Assembly: GCA_035946615.1 (NCBI GenBank)
Contig: DASYZB010000115.1
Span: 39,357 to 103,356 of the forward strand
Direction: 5' to 3'
Source of the DNA: Verrucomicrobiia bacterium
GTDB lineage: Bacteria > Verrucomicrobiota > Verrucomicrobiia > Limisphaerales > UBA8199
DNA: 64,000 bases
Numbering within the stretch: the stretch's first letter is position 1; every line of letters begins with the position of its first letter. The translations under genes were made by a program, and so were the position numbers. The notes under the pieces were generated by a model. It searched no databases. It was not told the origin of the DNA and worked only from the letters and a program-made list of their open reading frames with translations. Positions 17,789 to 27,933 of this stretch are shown here, piece after piece.

Positions 17789-19954
17789 ATGAGAAACGTC
17801 CTTTTCGTCTGTACCGGCAACGTTTGCCGCAGCCCCATGGCCGAAGGCATTTTCCGCCGGGCCGTTCAGGGGCGGGGCGATTATCGGGTGATTTCGGCGG
17901 GGCTTGGGGCGCTGGAGGGGCAGCCTCCCAGCGCGCATGCCGTAGCGGCGGTGAAGGAATTGGGAATCGACATCTCGAACCAGCGCAGCCGGATGCTGAC
18001 CCCTGAGCTGGTGCAGCAGGCCGATTATATCTTTGGCATGACTCACAGCCATATCGATACGGTGATGCTTCTTTTTCCCTTTGCGGCCGAGAAAACCTTT
18101 TTGCTGAGGGAATTTGACGAAACACTCGACCAATTTGAAAAAGACATTAGCGATCCCATCGGCGGTTCCTATGATGTTTATTTGAACTGCCGGGATCAGA
18201 TTGAGCAGGGGATAGCGTCCTTGCTGCGCTTTCTCGAGCAGGGCCAGCCTATCCCCGAGGTGGCCACAGGCCGTCCGGCCGCGGTTGCCCTGGGAGCCGA
18301 TCACGGCGGCTATGAGTTGAAGGAGGCGCTTAAGGAGCACCTCCAGATACAGGGCTTGAGCGTGGTGGATTTTGGAGCAAACTCCAAGGAATCGTGCGAC
18401 TACACGGATTTCGCACGAGCCGTCGCCCAAAGCATTCTGCAACGCCAGGCCGAGTTCGGTGTGCTCATCTGCACCACCGGTATCGGCATGAGCATGGCCG
18501 CCAATAAAATCCCCGGCGTCCGCGCCGCCCTGGTCTCGGATGAGCAAACTGCGGCGCAGGCCAGGCGTCACAACGATGCCAATATCCTGTGCCTGGCCGG
18601 CAAAAGCACCGGTCCCCAACAGGCGGCGCGCATTATGGATGCCTTTCTCAACGCAAAATTCGAAGGCGGCCGCCACGAACGCCGTTTAAGTAAAATGGAA
18701 ACCAGAATCATTCCCGTTGATTTACGTTTGCAGGCCATTGACCCGGAAATTGCGGCTGCAATCAATCAGGAGCGCCAGCGCCAGCAGGAGAATATTGAGC
18801 TGATTGCCAGCGAAAACTTCACCAGCCCGGCCGTCATGGAAGCCCAGGGTTCGGTCCTAACCAATAAGTACGCCGAAGGCTATCCCCACAAACGCTGGTA
18901 CGGAGGCTGCGAAAACGTCGATGTGGTCGAGCAACTCGCGCTGGACCGGGTCAAGGCGCTTTTCGGGGCCGAGCACGGCAACGTGCAGCCCCATTCGGGC
19001 AGCGGCGCCAACATGGCGGTCTATTTTGCCATGCTCAAGCCGGGCGACAGGATGCTGACGATGGACCTGACACACGGCGGGCATCTGACGCATGGCAACA
19101 AGGCAAATTTTTCCGGCAAGTTTTTCGAGATTATCCACTACGGCGTGCGCAAGGATGACGAACGCATTGATTACGATCAGTTGGCCCAAATGGCACGGGA
19201 GCAGAAGCCCAGGATGATTACCGTCGGGGCCAGCGCCTACCCGCGCCTGATCGATTTTGCCAGATTGGGACAAATCGCCCGTGATGTGGGGGCCTATTTG
19301 CTGGCCGATATTGCCCATATCGCCGGGCTGGTTGCCACGGGCCTTCATCCCAGCCCGGTCGCCCACGCCGATTTCGTCACGACCACCACACACAAAACCT
19401 TGCGCGGCCCCCGAGGCGGTTTGGTGCTCTGCAAAGAAAAATACGCCAAAGAAATTGATTCGCAGATTTTCCCCGGAATTCAGGGCGGCCCATTGATGCA
19501 CGTGATCGCCGCCAAAGCCGTCTGCTTTCATGAGGCATTGCAACCCTCCTTTAAGGCATACCAGGAGCAAATCGTTCGTAACGCCAGGGCGCTGGCCGAA
19601 GGGATGAAACACAACGGCTTCCGGCTGGTGAGTGGCGGCACGGATAACCATTTGATGCTGATCGATGTGGGGGTCCGCGGGTTGACCGGCAAGGATTGCC
19701 AGGCCGCGCTGGACCTGGCCGGCATTACGATCAACAAAAATACCATTCCCTTCGAGACCCGCTCGCCTTTCCAGGCCAGCGGCATCCGCTTGGGCACCCC
19801 CGCCGTGGCTGCTCGCGGGATGAAGGAGACGGAGATGGCCGCAATTGCCGATATGATTAGCGAGGTGCTTTTGGACATTATGAACATTGACACAACGGCC
19901 AAGGTGCGCCAACGTGTTGGTGAACTGACCGCAAGGTTTCCCTTGCCTTACTGA
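17789..19954 (+). CDS. Trifunctional fusion: LMW protein phosphatase, RpiB, serine hydroxymethyltransferase
   Basis: One uninterrupted 721-aa frame holds three complete enzymes. Residues 1-150 are a low-MW phosphatase with the CX5R loop CTGNVCRS (C8, R14) and the DP general acid at 122. Residues 165-295 are ribose-5-phosphate isomerase B ([11 protein letters not shown]; catalytic Cys228 in [15 protein letters not shown]). Residues 303-721 are serine hydroxymethyltransferase ([15 protein letters not shown] lysine K536 in [14 protein letters not shown]), of normal length. The junction at 18691-18697 reads AGT AAA ATG, so GlyA keeps a natural Met303 start codon in frame. A TAA lies in another frame at the junction. 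In Bacillus the separate genes ywlE, ywlF (rpiB), ywlG and glyA occur in this order. A sequencing indel that removed an rpiB stop is the main alternative. rho lies downstream. Confidence 0.9.
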   Translation: MRNVLFVCTGNVCRSPMAEGIFRRAVQGRGDYRVISAGLGALEGQPPSAHAVAAVKELGIDISNQRSRMLTPELVQQADYIFGMTHSHIDTVMLLFPFAAEKTFLLREFDETLDQFEKDISDPIGGSYDVYLNCRDQIEQGIASLLRFLEQGQPIPEVATGRPAAVALGADHGGYELKEALKEHLQIQGLSVVDFGANSKESCDYTDFARAVAQSILQRQAEFGVLICTTGIGMSMAANKIPGVRAALVSDEQTAAQARRHNDANILCLAGKSTGPQQAARIMDAFLNAKFEGGRHERRLSKMETRIIPVDLRLQAIDPEIAAAINQERQRQQENIELIASENFTSPAVMEAQGSVLTNKYAEGYPHKRWYGGCENVDVVEQLALDRVKALFGAEHGNVQPHSGSGANMAVYFAMLKPGDRMLTMDLTHGGHLTHGNKANFSGKFFEIIHYGVRKDDERIDYDQLAQMAREQKPRMITVGASAYPRLIDFARLGQIARDVGAYLLADIAHIAGLVATGLHPSPVAHADFVTTTTHKTLRGPRGGLVLCKEKYAKEIDSQIFPGIQGGPLMHVIAAKAVCFHEALQPSFKAYQEQIVRNARALAEGMKHNGFRLVSGGTDNHLMLIDVGVRGLTGKDCQAALDLAGITINKNTIPFETRSPFQASGIRLGTPAVAARGMKETEMAAIADMISEVLLDIMNIDTTAKVRQRVGELTARFPLPY

Positions 19955-20120
19955 CTGATTGCAACTACCCTGTGGTTTGCTCCCGGTAGTCGATTCAATC
20001 CCGATTTGAACTGATTCCGCATTACAACGTCCAATCAGGAGCAGGAACAACCAGCCTCGTGACGATCTGTCCGGGTCTCACGCTGCAACAAAATCTGAAA
20101 TTGAGTTTATATTGATTTTT

Positions 20121-21707
<1,587 letters not shown>

Positions 21708-21810
21708 GTTAATTCACAGCAGCGAACAGAGGAGCAAAGGCGCCGAGACGGCCCGTTTCCGTCCCGCCACCAAACGGGCCAAACACCCCATTCGAGCGAA
21801 ACGGCATCCT

Positions 21811-21842
21811 GTGATAAAGTAATTTTTGACTGAGTTTATCAC
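21811..21842. promoter_or_regulatory. Palindrome upstream of the CBM48 gene (possible operator)
   Basis: GTGATAAA at 21811-21818 and TTTATCAC at 21835-21842 are perfect inverted arms 16 nt apart. A third TTTATCA occurs at 21862-21868. The site lies 42 bp upstream of the CBM48 gene start, in an AT-rich stretch suited to a promoter. No regulator can be named. Confidence 0.4.
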
Positions 21843-21883
21843 TGAATGAAACCGGTTCGGTTTTATCATAGCCAACTTTAATT

Positions 21884-22216
21884 ATGCAGCCCAGACACGC
21901 ACGCTCCAGCACTGTTGCCCGCCCGGTCGCGCCAGCCGGTCGCGCCAGCGAACGCCCCGCCGAAAAACCTGTCGAGTTCACCTTGGACATGCCTCGTGCG
22001 ACCTCGGCGTCGGTTGCTGGCACTTTTAATAGTTGGGATTCCAAACGCACCCCTTTGCGCAAGGACTCCGATGGTGGTTGGAAAACCACTGTCTGGTTGC
22101 CACCAGGGCGCTATGAATATCGATTTGTGGTGGATGGCGAATGGCTCAGCGATCCCAATGCCCGCCAGTCGGTCGCCAACGGCTTTGGCAGCACTAACTC
22201 GGTTGTCGTGGTTTAG
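21884..22216 (+). CDS. Small glycogen-binding-domain (CBM48/AMPK-beta-like) protein
   Basis: A 110-aa protein. A basic, disordered N-terminus (1-30) precedes one CBM48-type domain (about 32-110): VEFTLDMPRATSASVAGTFNSWD, a central GGWKTTVWLPPGRYEYRFVVDGEW, and NARQSVANGFGSTNSVVVV at the end. The Trp residues of the first and second blocks match the usual sugar-binding platform. Stand-alone domains of this kind are known in bacteria and are thought to bind alpha-glucans or act as partners of glycogen enzymes. The role here is unknown. The gene stands alone with its own promoter region. Confidence 0.8.
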   Translation: MQPRHARSSTVARPVAPAGRASERPAEKPVEFTLDMPRATSASVAGTFNSWDSKRTPLRKDSDGGWKTTVWLPPGRYEYRFVVDGEWLSDPNARQSVANGFGSTNSVVVV

Positions 22217-22262
22217 AGACCGCCTTCATCGGCCGGAACAACCGAAGAAAGGGGCTCTTTGT

Positions 22263-22352
22263 GAGGACCACCGCGGTCCAAGACGCTGACGCGCCCCTCT
22301 CGCGCGGTCTGCGCGATGCGTTGTGGACTGTGGCAGTCCTCTGGCGCTTTGG
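22263..22352. repeat. Back-to-back pair of R1 repeats forming a large palindrome
   Basis: A plus-strand copy (22263-22294: GAGGACC-ACCGC-GGTCC, then AAGACGCTGACGCGCC) faces a minus-strand copy (22300-22352: AAAGCGCCAGAGGACTG-CCA-CAGTCC in reverse complement). Together they form an imperfect inverted repeat of about 80 bp. The stem bases of one copy differ in compensating pairs from the other (GGACT/AGTCC against GGACC/GGTCC), which suggests hairpin structure is maintained. It lies between the convergent CBM48 and leuS genes. Confidence 0.6.
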
Positions 22353-22388
22353 GCCAGCCCCAACCGGAGCGTGAGCTGAAGCTCCGCC

Positions 22389-25172
22389 TCACCCCATCAC
22401 CAGGTTCACAAGTTTCCCGGGAACGATAATGATTTTTCGCACAGTTTTGCCAGCGATGAAAGGCAGGACCTTGGCTGAGGCCTTTGCCGCCCTCTCCAGG
22501 TCAGCCTTGGAAGCATTGGCGGGGACGGTGATGACATCGCGCAACTTGCCATTGACCTGCACCGGAATCTGGAGCGTATCCTCCACCAATAAGGCCGGAT
22601 TGAATTTGGGCCAGGGGGCATAAGCCAGCGGGAGAACCGGCGTTGCGCCTGAGAAAAAGGGGGTGGTGTGCAGCTTGGCCCAAAGTTCTTCGGCCAGGTG
22701 AGGCGCCAATGGCTGGAGCAGAATCAAAAAGTCGCGCAAGACCGACGCGGGCCTCGTCTCCCAAGTCATGGCCTCATTGATAAAGACCATCAGCGCAGAA
22801 ATCGCTGTATTGAACCGTAGCCCATCGAGGTCTTCAGTCACCTTCTTGATACAGGCATGCAGCGCCTTAAGCTGAGCCGGGAGCGGCTGGGCTTCTTTAA
22901 TGGCGCCGTTCAGCTTGATTTTCTTGAGCAACATCGCAGGGTTTCCGGTCTCGACCGTCGAGGCCTGCTCGAACTCCGTCTCGCTCTTTTCATCCGCGAA
23001 TAAGCGCCAGACTCGGCCCAGAAAGCGGTAAACGCCTTCCACCCCTTTGGTGTTCCAGGGCTTGGTCATATCGAGTGGCCCCATAAACATTTCGTAAAGC
23101 CGAAAGGCATCCGCGCCGTAATCGGCAAGAATTTCATCAGGGTTAATCACGTTGCCGCGGGACTTGGACATTTTCTGTCCATCTTCGCCTAGAACGAGAC
23201 CTTGATTTACCAGCTTATGAAACGGCTCGGGTGTCGAAACGTACCCCAAGTCAAAAAGGACTTTGTGCCAGAAACGCGCGTAGAGCAAATGAAGGACGGC
23301 ATGTTCGGTGCCGCCAACATACAAATCGACACCAAGATTCGGCTGTTTCTTGCAATCCCCGGCACCGGTTTTTGGCGCCATCCAGTACTTTTCAGATTCC
23401 CCGCCGCAAAAGCACCGTGCGTTATGCGCATCGAGGTAGCGCAGGTAATACCAGCAACTGCCGGCCCATTGGGGCATCGTGTTGGTCTCGCGTTTCGAGC
23501 CGTCCGGCAAGGTCAGCCATTCTTTGGCGCGGGCCAACGGCGGCTGGCCGTCAGGCGTGGGTTTGTAATCGTCCAGCGCCGGAGGCAGCACGGGCAAAGC
23601 CGATTCGGGTAGCGCCTCGTGATAAGCCTGACCGCTCGGCCCCGTTTTCCACACAATGGGGAACGGCTCACCCCAGTAGCGCTGGCGGCTGAAAAGCCAG
23701 TCGCGCAATTTGAAATTAACGGTCTTCTTGCCGAGATGTCTGGATTCCAACCAATCGGTAATTTTCCGCTTGGCTTCGAGCGTGCGCAGGCCATCGAGCT
23801 CGATTTGCGGATTGGCAGAATTGACCGCAATCCCATCTTCGACGTAACCGTGCCAATCCGTTCCCTCGGGTGGCTGGACCACCTGGACAATGGGCAGATT
23901 GAATTTGGTGGCGAACTCGTAATCCCGTGTGTCATGACCCGGCACGGCCATAATGGCCCCGGTGCCATAGCTGCTCAGGACGTAATCGGCAATCCAGACA
24001 GGAATCTTGAGCCCGTTCACCGGGTTGATGGCATAACCCCCCGTAAAAACACCGGTCTTTTCCTTCGCCAATTCGGTGCGCTCCAGGTCGGATTTCTTCG
24101 CCACTTCCGCCTGGTAAGCTTTTACAGCAGGACGCTGAGCCGGGGTTCTGAGCGTCTCGAGTAACGGATGCTCCGGCGCAAGGACCATATACGTGGCGCC
24201 AAACAGAGTGTCCTGGCGAGTCGTGAAGACGCGTATCTTTTCCTCCATGCCCGCTATCTGGAAATCGACCTCCGCGCCTTCGGAACGCCCAATCCAGTTT
24301 CGTTGCATCTCTTTGAGCGAGTCGCTCCAGTCAATCGCGTCGAGGTCGCGCAGGAGCCGTTCCGCATACGCAGTGATGCGCAGCATCCATTGGCGCATCG
24401 GCTTCCGAATGACCGGAAACCCGCCCACCTCGCTCTTCCCGTCCACCACCTCTTCATTGGCCAGGACGGTGCCAAGCTGTTCGCACCACCAAACAGGGGC
24501 TTCGCTGACGTAAGCCAGGCGTTTGGAATCGCGGTAGGCCCGGCGCCTGGCCTCCAGGCTGGAGGCGTCCCCAGAGCCGGAAGACCCCGCGGTCTCTCCT
24601 TCCAACTCCGCCGGGTAGGGGAGGCTTTCAATCGGCTCAGCCTTGTTAGTTTGAGGGTTAAACCAGGAATTATAAATCTTGAGGAAAATCCACTGGGTCC
24701 ACTTGAAGTACTCCGGGTCAGTCGTGTTGATCTCGCGGCTCCAATCGTAGCTGAAGCCAAGCGATTGAATCTGCCGCTTGAAAGTGGCGATATTCTCCTC
24801 CGTGGTCTTGCGCGGATGCCGCCCGGTTTTAATGGCGTATTGCTCGGCCGGCAGGCCAAAGGCGTCCCAACCCATTGGATGGAGGACGTGGAACCCCTGC
24901 GCGCGCTTGTAACGGGCAAGGATATCTGTTGCGGTGTAACCTTCCGGATGGCCCACATGCAGCCCGGCCCCGGAAGGGTAGGGAAACATGTCCAGGATAT
25001 AGAACTTGGGGAGTTGCTCCGGCGGGGTCCCGGGGTGGCGCTTGCCAAAAGGATGCTGCGCCGGCACTTTCTCGCCTGGGTTCCATGCGCGAAAAGTTGC
25101 CTCCCGTTCCCAATGCTGCTGCCATTTGGGTTCGATCAGGTGGAACGGGTATTGTCTGCGTCCTGCCGCCAT
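22389..25172 (-). CDS. leuS: Leucyl-tRNA synthetase
   Basis: About 927 aa from the ATG at 25172; a TTG seven codons upstream is possible. Class I motifs are the HIGH-type site ([19 protein letters not shown] at about 72-75) and KMSKS ([14 protein letters not shown], near 666). The editing CP1 domain contains [20 protein letters not shown] and the [16 protein letters not shown] stretch with the conserved Asp. The C-terminal anticodon-binding domain ends [14 protein letters not shown]. It is longer than the usual ~860 aa because of extra loops near 30-55 and 180-200. It charges tRNA-Leu, one of which (UAA) is at 42.2 kb. Confidence 0.96.
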   Translation of the reverse strand: MAAGRRQYPFHLIEPKWQQHWEREATFRAWNPGEKVPAQHPFGKRHPGTPPEQLPKFYILDMFPYPSGAGLHVGHPEGYTATDILARYKRAQGFHVLHPMGWDAFGLPAEQYAIKTGRHPRKTTEENIATFKRQIQSLGFSYDWSREINTTDPEYFKWTQWIFLKIYNSWFNPQTNKAEPIESLPYPAELEGETAGSSGSGDASSLEARRRAYRDSKRLAYVSEAPVWWCEQLGTVLANEEVVDGKSEVGGFPVIRKPMRQWMLRITAYAERLLRDLDAIDWSDSLKEMQRNWIGRSEGAEVDFQIAGMEEKIRVFTTRQDTLFGATYMVLAPEHPLLETLRTPAQRPAVKAYQAEVAKKSDLERTELAKEKTGVFTGGYAINPVNGLKIPVWIADYVLSSYGTGAIMAVPGHDTRDYEFATKFNLPIVQVVQPPEGTDWHGYVEDGIAVNSANPQIELDGLRTLEAKRKITDWLESRHLGKKTVNFKLRDWLFSRQRYWGEPFPIVWKTGPSGQAYHEALPESALPVLPPALDDYKPTPDGQPPLARAKEWLTLPDGSKRETNTMPQWAGSCWYYLRYLDAHNARCFCGGESEKYWMAPKTGAGDCKKQPNLGVDLYVGGTEHAVLHLLYARFWHKVLFDLGYVSTPEPFHKLVNQGLVLGEDGQKMSKSRGNVINPDEILADYGADAFRLYEMFMGPLDMTKPWNTKGVEGVYRFLGRVWRLFADEKSETEFEQASTVETGNPAMLLKKIKLNGAIKEAQPLPAQLKALHACIKKVTEDLDGLRFNTAISALMVFINEAMTWETRPASVLRDFLILLQPLAPHLAEELWAKLHTTPFFSGATPVLPLAYAPWPKFNPALLVEDTLQIPVQVNGKLRDVITVPANASKADLERAAKASAKVLPFIAGKTVRKIIIVPGKLVNLVMG

Positions 25173-25245
25173 AAGCCCGCCACTATTGCCCAAAGCCGCG
25201 GGGCAGACAATGGGAATTACATCTCCAAATCATTGGCAGATGGCA

Positions 25246-25286
25246 AATGCTCAATGAGCGGTGTTCAATGAATCGAATTGAGCATT
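25246..25286. repeat. 10-bp inverted repeat between leuS and rdgB
   Basis: AATGCTCAAT (25246-25255) and ATTGAGCATT (25277-25286) are perfect inverted arms with a 21-nt loop. They lie within an AATG/CATT-rich stretch reaching 25316. It sits in the divergent promoter region of leuS and rdgB. Function unknown. Confidence 0.5.
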
Positions 25287-25354
25287 GTGCATTGATCATT
25301 TTCCATTTTTCATTGCGAGAAACAAATAGGAAATACTCAACCGCAAAAAAAGCC

Positions 25355-26050
25355 ATGACCCTCCTCCTCATTGCCACGCGTAACTTGCATAAGGTCGGCG
25401 AAATCCGATTGATCCTGGATGACGGTTTTCGGTTTCTGACACTGGCCGATTTCCCGCTCGCTCCGGAGGTGAGCGAGGATGCCGGCACTTTTGCCGGAAA
25501 CGCAGTCAAGAAATCCCTAGCCTTGGCCAAATGGCTCTCGACCGAATCTACGGAACTGTGGGCTGCATCCGGCCCCGCATTTGTTCTATCGGATGATTCC
25601 GGGTTGGAAGTGGATGCGTTGAATGGCGCCCCGGGAGTCCATTCGGCCCGCTTCGCAGCCCTGGACGGCGGCGTTGCGGGGAATTCAGCGCCGGCTGCGA
25701 ACAATGCCAAGCTGCTGAAATTGCTGAAGGACGTGCCGGACAGCAAACGGACGGCTCGTTTTCGTTGTGTTCTGGCGCTCACGCCGGTGCTGAAGAGCCG
25801 GCGCGAGCCCGCTTCACCGGTGTGCTATGAGAACGAATTCGAACTCGCCACGGAACTGTTCGAGGGGGTTTGCGAGGGACGAATCGCCCTGGAAGCCCAA
25901 GGGGCCGGAGGATTCGGCTACGACCCGCTATTTATACCGGATGGCTGCCAAAAGACCTTTGGCGAATTAAGCGAGGCGATAAAGAACCAGATCAGCCATC
26001 GCGCCAAGGCCCTCGCAAAGCTGAGGGATCGCATTCTTCGTCGCATCTGA
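25355..26050 (+). CDS. rdgB: Non-canonical purine NTP pyrophosphatase (RdgB/HAM1)
   Basis: 231 aa from the ATG at 25355, where the family N-terminus TLLLIATRNLHKVGEI begins. The longer upstream frame runs through an AATG-rich repeat and is not coding-like. Motifs: the nucleotide-binding ATRN(L)HK, EDAGTFAGNAVKKSLALAKW, the catalytic LSDDSGLEVDALNGAPGVHSARF, GAGGFGYDPLFIP and a late NQISHRAKAL. It hydrolyses ITP, dITP and XTP to monophosphates, keeping deaminated purines out of nucleic acids. It is slightly long because of a loop after ALAKWLS and another in the middle. It is divergent from leuS. Confidence 0.93.
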   Translation: MTLLLIATRNLHKVGEIRLILDDGFRFLTLADFPLAPEVSEDAGTFAGNAVKKSLALAKWLSTESTELWAASGPAFVLSDDSGLEVDALNGAPGVHSARFAALDGGVAGNSAPAANNAKLLKLLKDVPDSKRTARFRCVLALTPVLKSRREPASPVCYENEFELATELFEGVCEGRIALEAQGAGGFGYDPLFIPDGCQKTFGELSEAIKNQISHRAKALAKLRDRILRRI

Positions 26051-26119
26051 GGCTGGTTCCGTGAACCTGTTGGCCCGCGAGAAACGCGTCCGCAAGCCCG
26101 AATTTCGAATCATCGCGCC

Positions 26120-26248
26120 TTAACCAGAGCCGATTCCATGAAGGGAGTCAGCCTCAGCCTCTTGCGCAATCGCCTTGATTTCCTCGAGTGGCTTTTTAGC
26201 GGCCTTTAAGATGTCCTGGTGAATTCTCAAAAACCTCTCAATACGCAA
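26120..26248 (-). CDS. Possible small protein or gene remnant
   Basis: A 42-codon frame that opens with a TTG overlapping the cyclophilin stop by 11 nt. The peptide (RIERFLRIHQDILKAAKK, then PLEEIKAIAQEAEADSLHG) is amphipathic, rich in Lys/Glu/Ala, and looks coding rather than random. It has no convincing start and no family I recognise. It could be a short translationally coupled protein or the tail of a lost gene. The remainder of 26051-26237 shows nothing else. Confidence 0.28.
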   Translation of the reverse strand: MRIERFLRIHQDILKAAKKPLEEIKAIAQEAEADSLHGIGSG

Positions 26249-27116
26249 CCCTCACCCGATAGAAGCGCCTCGAAGAGCCAGTGGCGTCCGAGACCGTTAT
26301 CCGAGTGCCAGTGCCATTGGTTTGCACCAGGGTGTGCCAAACTGCGGGGAAATTGGTCGTAAACTCAACAACATTGGTCATCCCTGACGGGCTATTCCAT
26401 GAAATCTGGTTCCCCGTGCCGGCGACCGGGTTCACCGCGACTTGGAGAAGCGTAATGTCCATAAAGAGGAAATTCGTAGCATCCACGTAGGGATGGAGCA
26501 GAGGCAGATCGTCAAAAGGCGGCGTGTAGTATTGGTGCAAAATCAGATTCGTGTTCTGCTGTGGGGCAACCAGCCCGCTCCAATCCACAAAACGGTTGAG
26601 CTCGTTCAGGATATTCGTCCCGCGGACCACATGACCGAATACGACAAAGAAATCGTTGGTGTCGGCCGCGTCGAGGAAGGTGTTGTTGGCCAGGTTAAAA
26701 AACCATTGCGATGTTGCGGAGTTGGTATCGCCACCGAGCTTGGCCATGGCGATTGTGCCGAAGACATTGCTGAAACGCCGGCCCACTCCGAATTCGTTGG
26801 TGATGGGAGAGTAGGTGGGCGCTGGCACAATGGTGGCATTGGTCGTGCCGCGGTTGGTGACACTGAAACCACCGCCCTGCACCACGAATCCAGGCACAAG
26901 CCGGTGGGCGAACTCGTTCTCATAAGCGCCGCTTTGGACATAGTGAACGAAATTGCTGACTGTAACCGGTTTGTCCTGGTCATAAAGCTCGACTTCGATG
27001 TCGCCGAAAGGAGTGCGGAATTGGGCCAACGTGCCAGCGTGAGCCATGCCGGCGCTCGCGAGAAATAAAAAGCCAAAGAAAAGGACAAATTTCCAGGGGG
27101 TGGCACACTGGGCCAA
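26238..27116 (-). CDS. Secreted cyclophilin-type peptidyl-prolyl isomerase with C-terminal Ig-like module
   Basis: The frame is open to 27272, but that part is shadowed by the IMPase gene. A TTG at 27116, just after the IMPase stop and 10 nt after AGGA, gives a good signal peptide (WKFVLFFGFLFLASAGMAHA). The cyclophilin domain (about 25-195) begins FRTPFGDIEVELYDQDKPVTVSNFVHYV and includes FAHRLVPGFVVQGGGF and SATSQWFFNLANN. The last ~70 residues form the Verrucomicrobia-type module (QISWNSPSGMTNVVEFTTNF and terminal RRFYRVRVAY) also seen in the LamG protein at 46.7 kb. It assists proline isomerisation outside the cytoplasm. It is third in an operon. Confidence 0.82.
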   Translation of the reverse strand: MAQCATPWKFVLFFGFLFLASAGMAHAGTLAQFRTPFGDIEVELYDQDKPVTVSNFVHYVQSGAYENEFAHRLVPGFVVQGGGFSVTNRGTTNATIVPAPTYSPITNEFGVGRRFSNVFGTIAMAKLGGDTNSATSQWFFNLANNTFLDAADTNDFFVVFGHVVRGTNILNELNRFVDWSGLVAPQQNTNLILHQYYTPPFDDLPLLHPYVDATNFLFMDITLLQVAVNPVAGTGNQISWNSPSGMTNVVEFTTNFPAVWHTLVQTNGTGTRITVSDATGSSRRFYRVRVAY

Positions 27117-27133
27117 GTTATGCAATTCCTCTC

Positions 27134-27931
27134 TCACTCTGGAATCCGGAGCTGTTTCCGGACAAGTCCGTTGGTTGCTATCATGCGATAGGCATGCTCG
27201 CCGGGCACGGCGCGATGCCAGAACTCGCCTCCGGCGCATTCCAGGATAAGGCCGCCGGCAGCAACATCCCAAAGTCGAATACCGCGCTCGATATAGGCAT
27301 CGAACCGCCCGCTGGCCACGTAAGTCAACGCCAGCGCCGCTGAGCCCATAATGCGAATCTTCCGCACCCGGTGGACCAGCTCGATGAAATAGGGCAGGGT
27401 GGCCTCGAGATTTTCACGGCTTTTGGCAAAGCCGATTGAAACGATGGCTTCATCCAATTTGCGCCGGCGGCTCACCCGGATGATTTTGCTATTCAGCCGG
27501 GCTGCCTGGCCACTCACAGCCGTCCATAGTTCATCGCAGAAGGGATCATACACCACACCCAGCAGGGTCTGAAAGCCGTCCTCGTATGCGCCGGCCGCGC
27601 GCGCCGTGCCTTGCCTCTGGAGCGCGATAGAGACGCACGCGTGCGGAATTGTATAGGCGAAATTCACGGTGCCATCGATGGGATCGACCACCCACCGATA
27701 TTCCGAGCTTGCATCGCCGGCAACCCCCTCCTCGCCCAGCAATGCCGCATCCGGAAAGGCCGCATAGAGCATCTTTTGAATCAGCTTTTGCGACCGGACA
27801 TCCAGCTCGAGTTTGATATCGTGCTGGCTCACCTCATTGGCGCGCTTGACCGAATGAAGTTGACGGCTCATGAGGCCGCCAACAGTCTGGGCGGCATCCA
27901 CCGCGGCAGTGAGTGCTCGATTCAGGTTCAT
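27134..27931 (-). CDS. Inositol-monophosphatase-family protein
   Basis: A 265-aa protein. Metal-binding sites are GEEG (66-69), WVVDPIDGTVNF (80-91) and the late LWDVAAGGLILECAGGEF. These residues cover the three-metal site of the FIG superfamily, so activity is likely. Substrates may be inositol phosphates, fructose-1,6-bisphosphate or PAP (CysQ-like); motifs alone do not decide. No signal peptide. The start ATG is 2 nt after the stop of the transglutaminase gene, so the two are cotranscribed. Confidence 0.86.
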   Translation of the reverse strand: MNLNRALTAAVDAAQTVGGLMSRQLHSVKRANEVSQHDIKLELDVRSQKLIQKMLYAAFPDAALLGEEGVAGDASSEYRWVVDPIDGTVNFAYTIPHACVSIALQRQGTARAAGAYEDGFQTLLGVVYDPFCDELWTAVSGQAARLNSKIIRVSRRRKLDEAIVSIGFAKSRENLEATLPYFIELVHRVRKIRIMGSAALALTYVASGRFDAYIERGIRLWDVAAGGLILECAGGEFWHRAVPGEHAYRMIATNGLVRKQLRIPE

Positions 27932-27933
27932 TG

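Noticed and set aside
25247..25354. 36-residue N-terminal extension of RdgB
   Set aside because: It translates an AATG/CATT repeat in the divergent promoter region; RdgB similarity starts at the Met at 25355.
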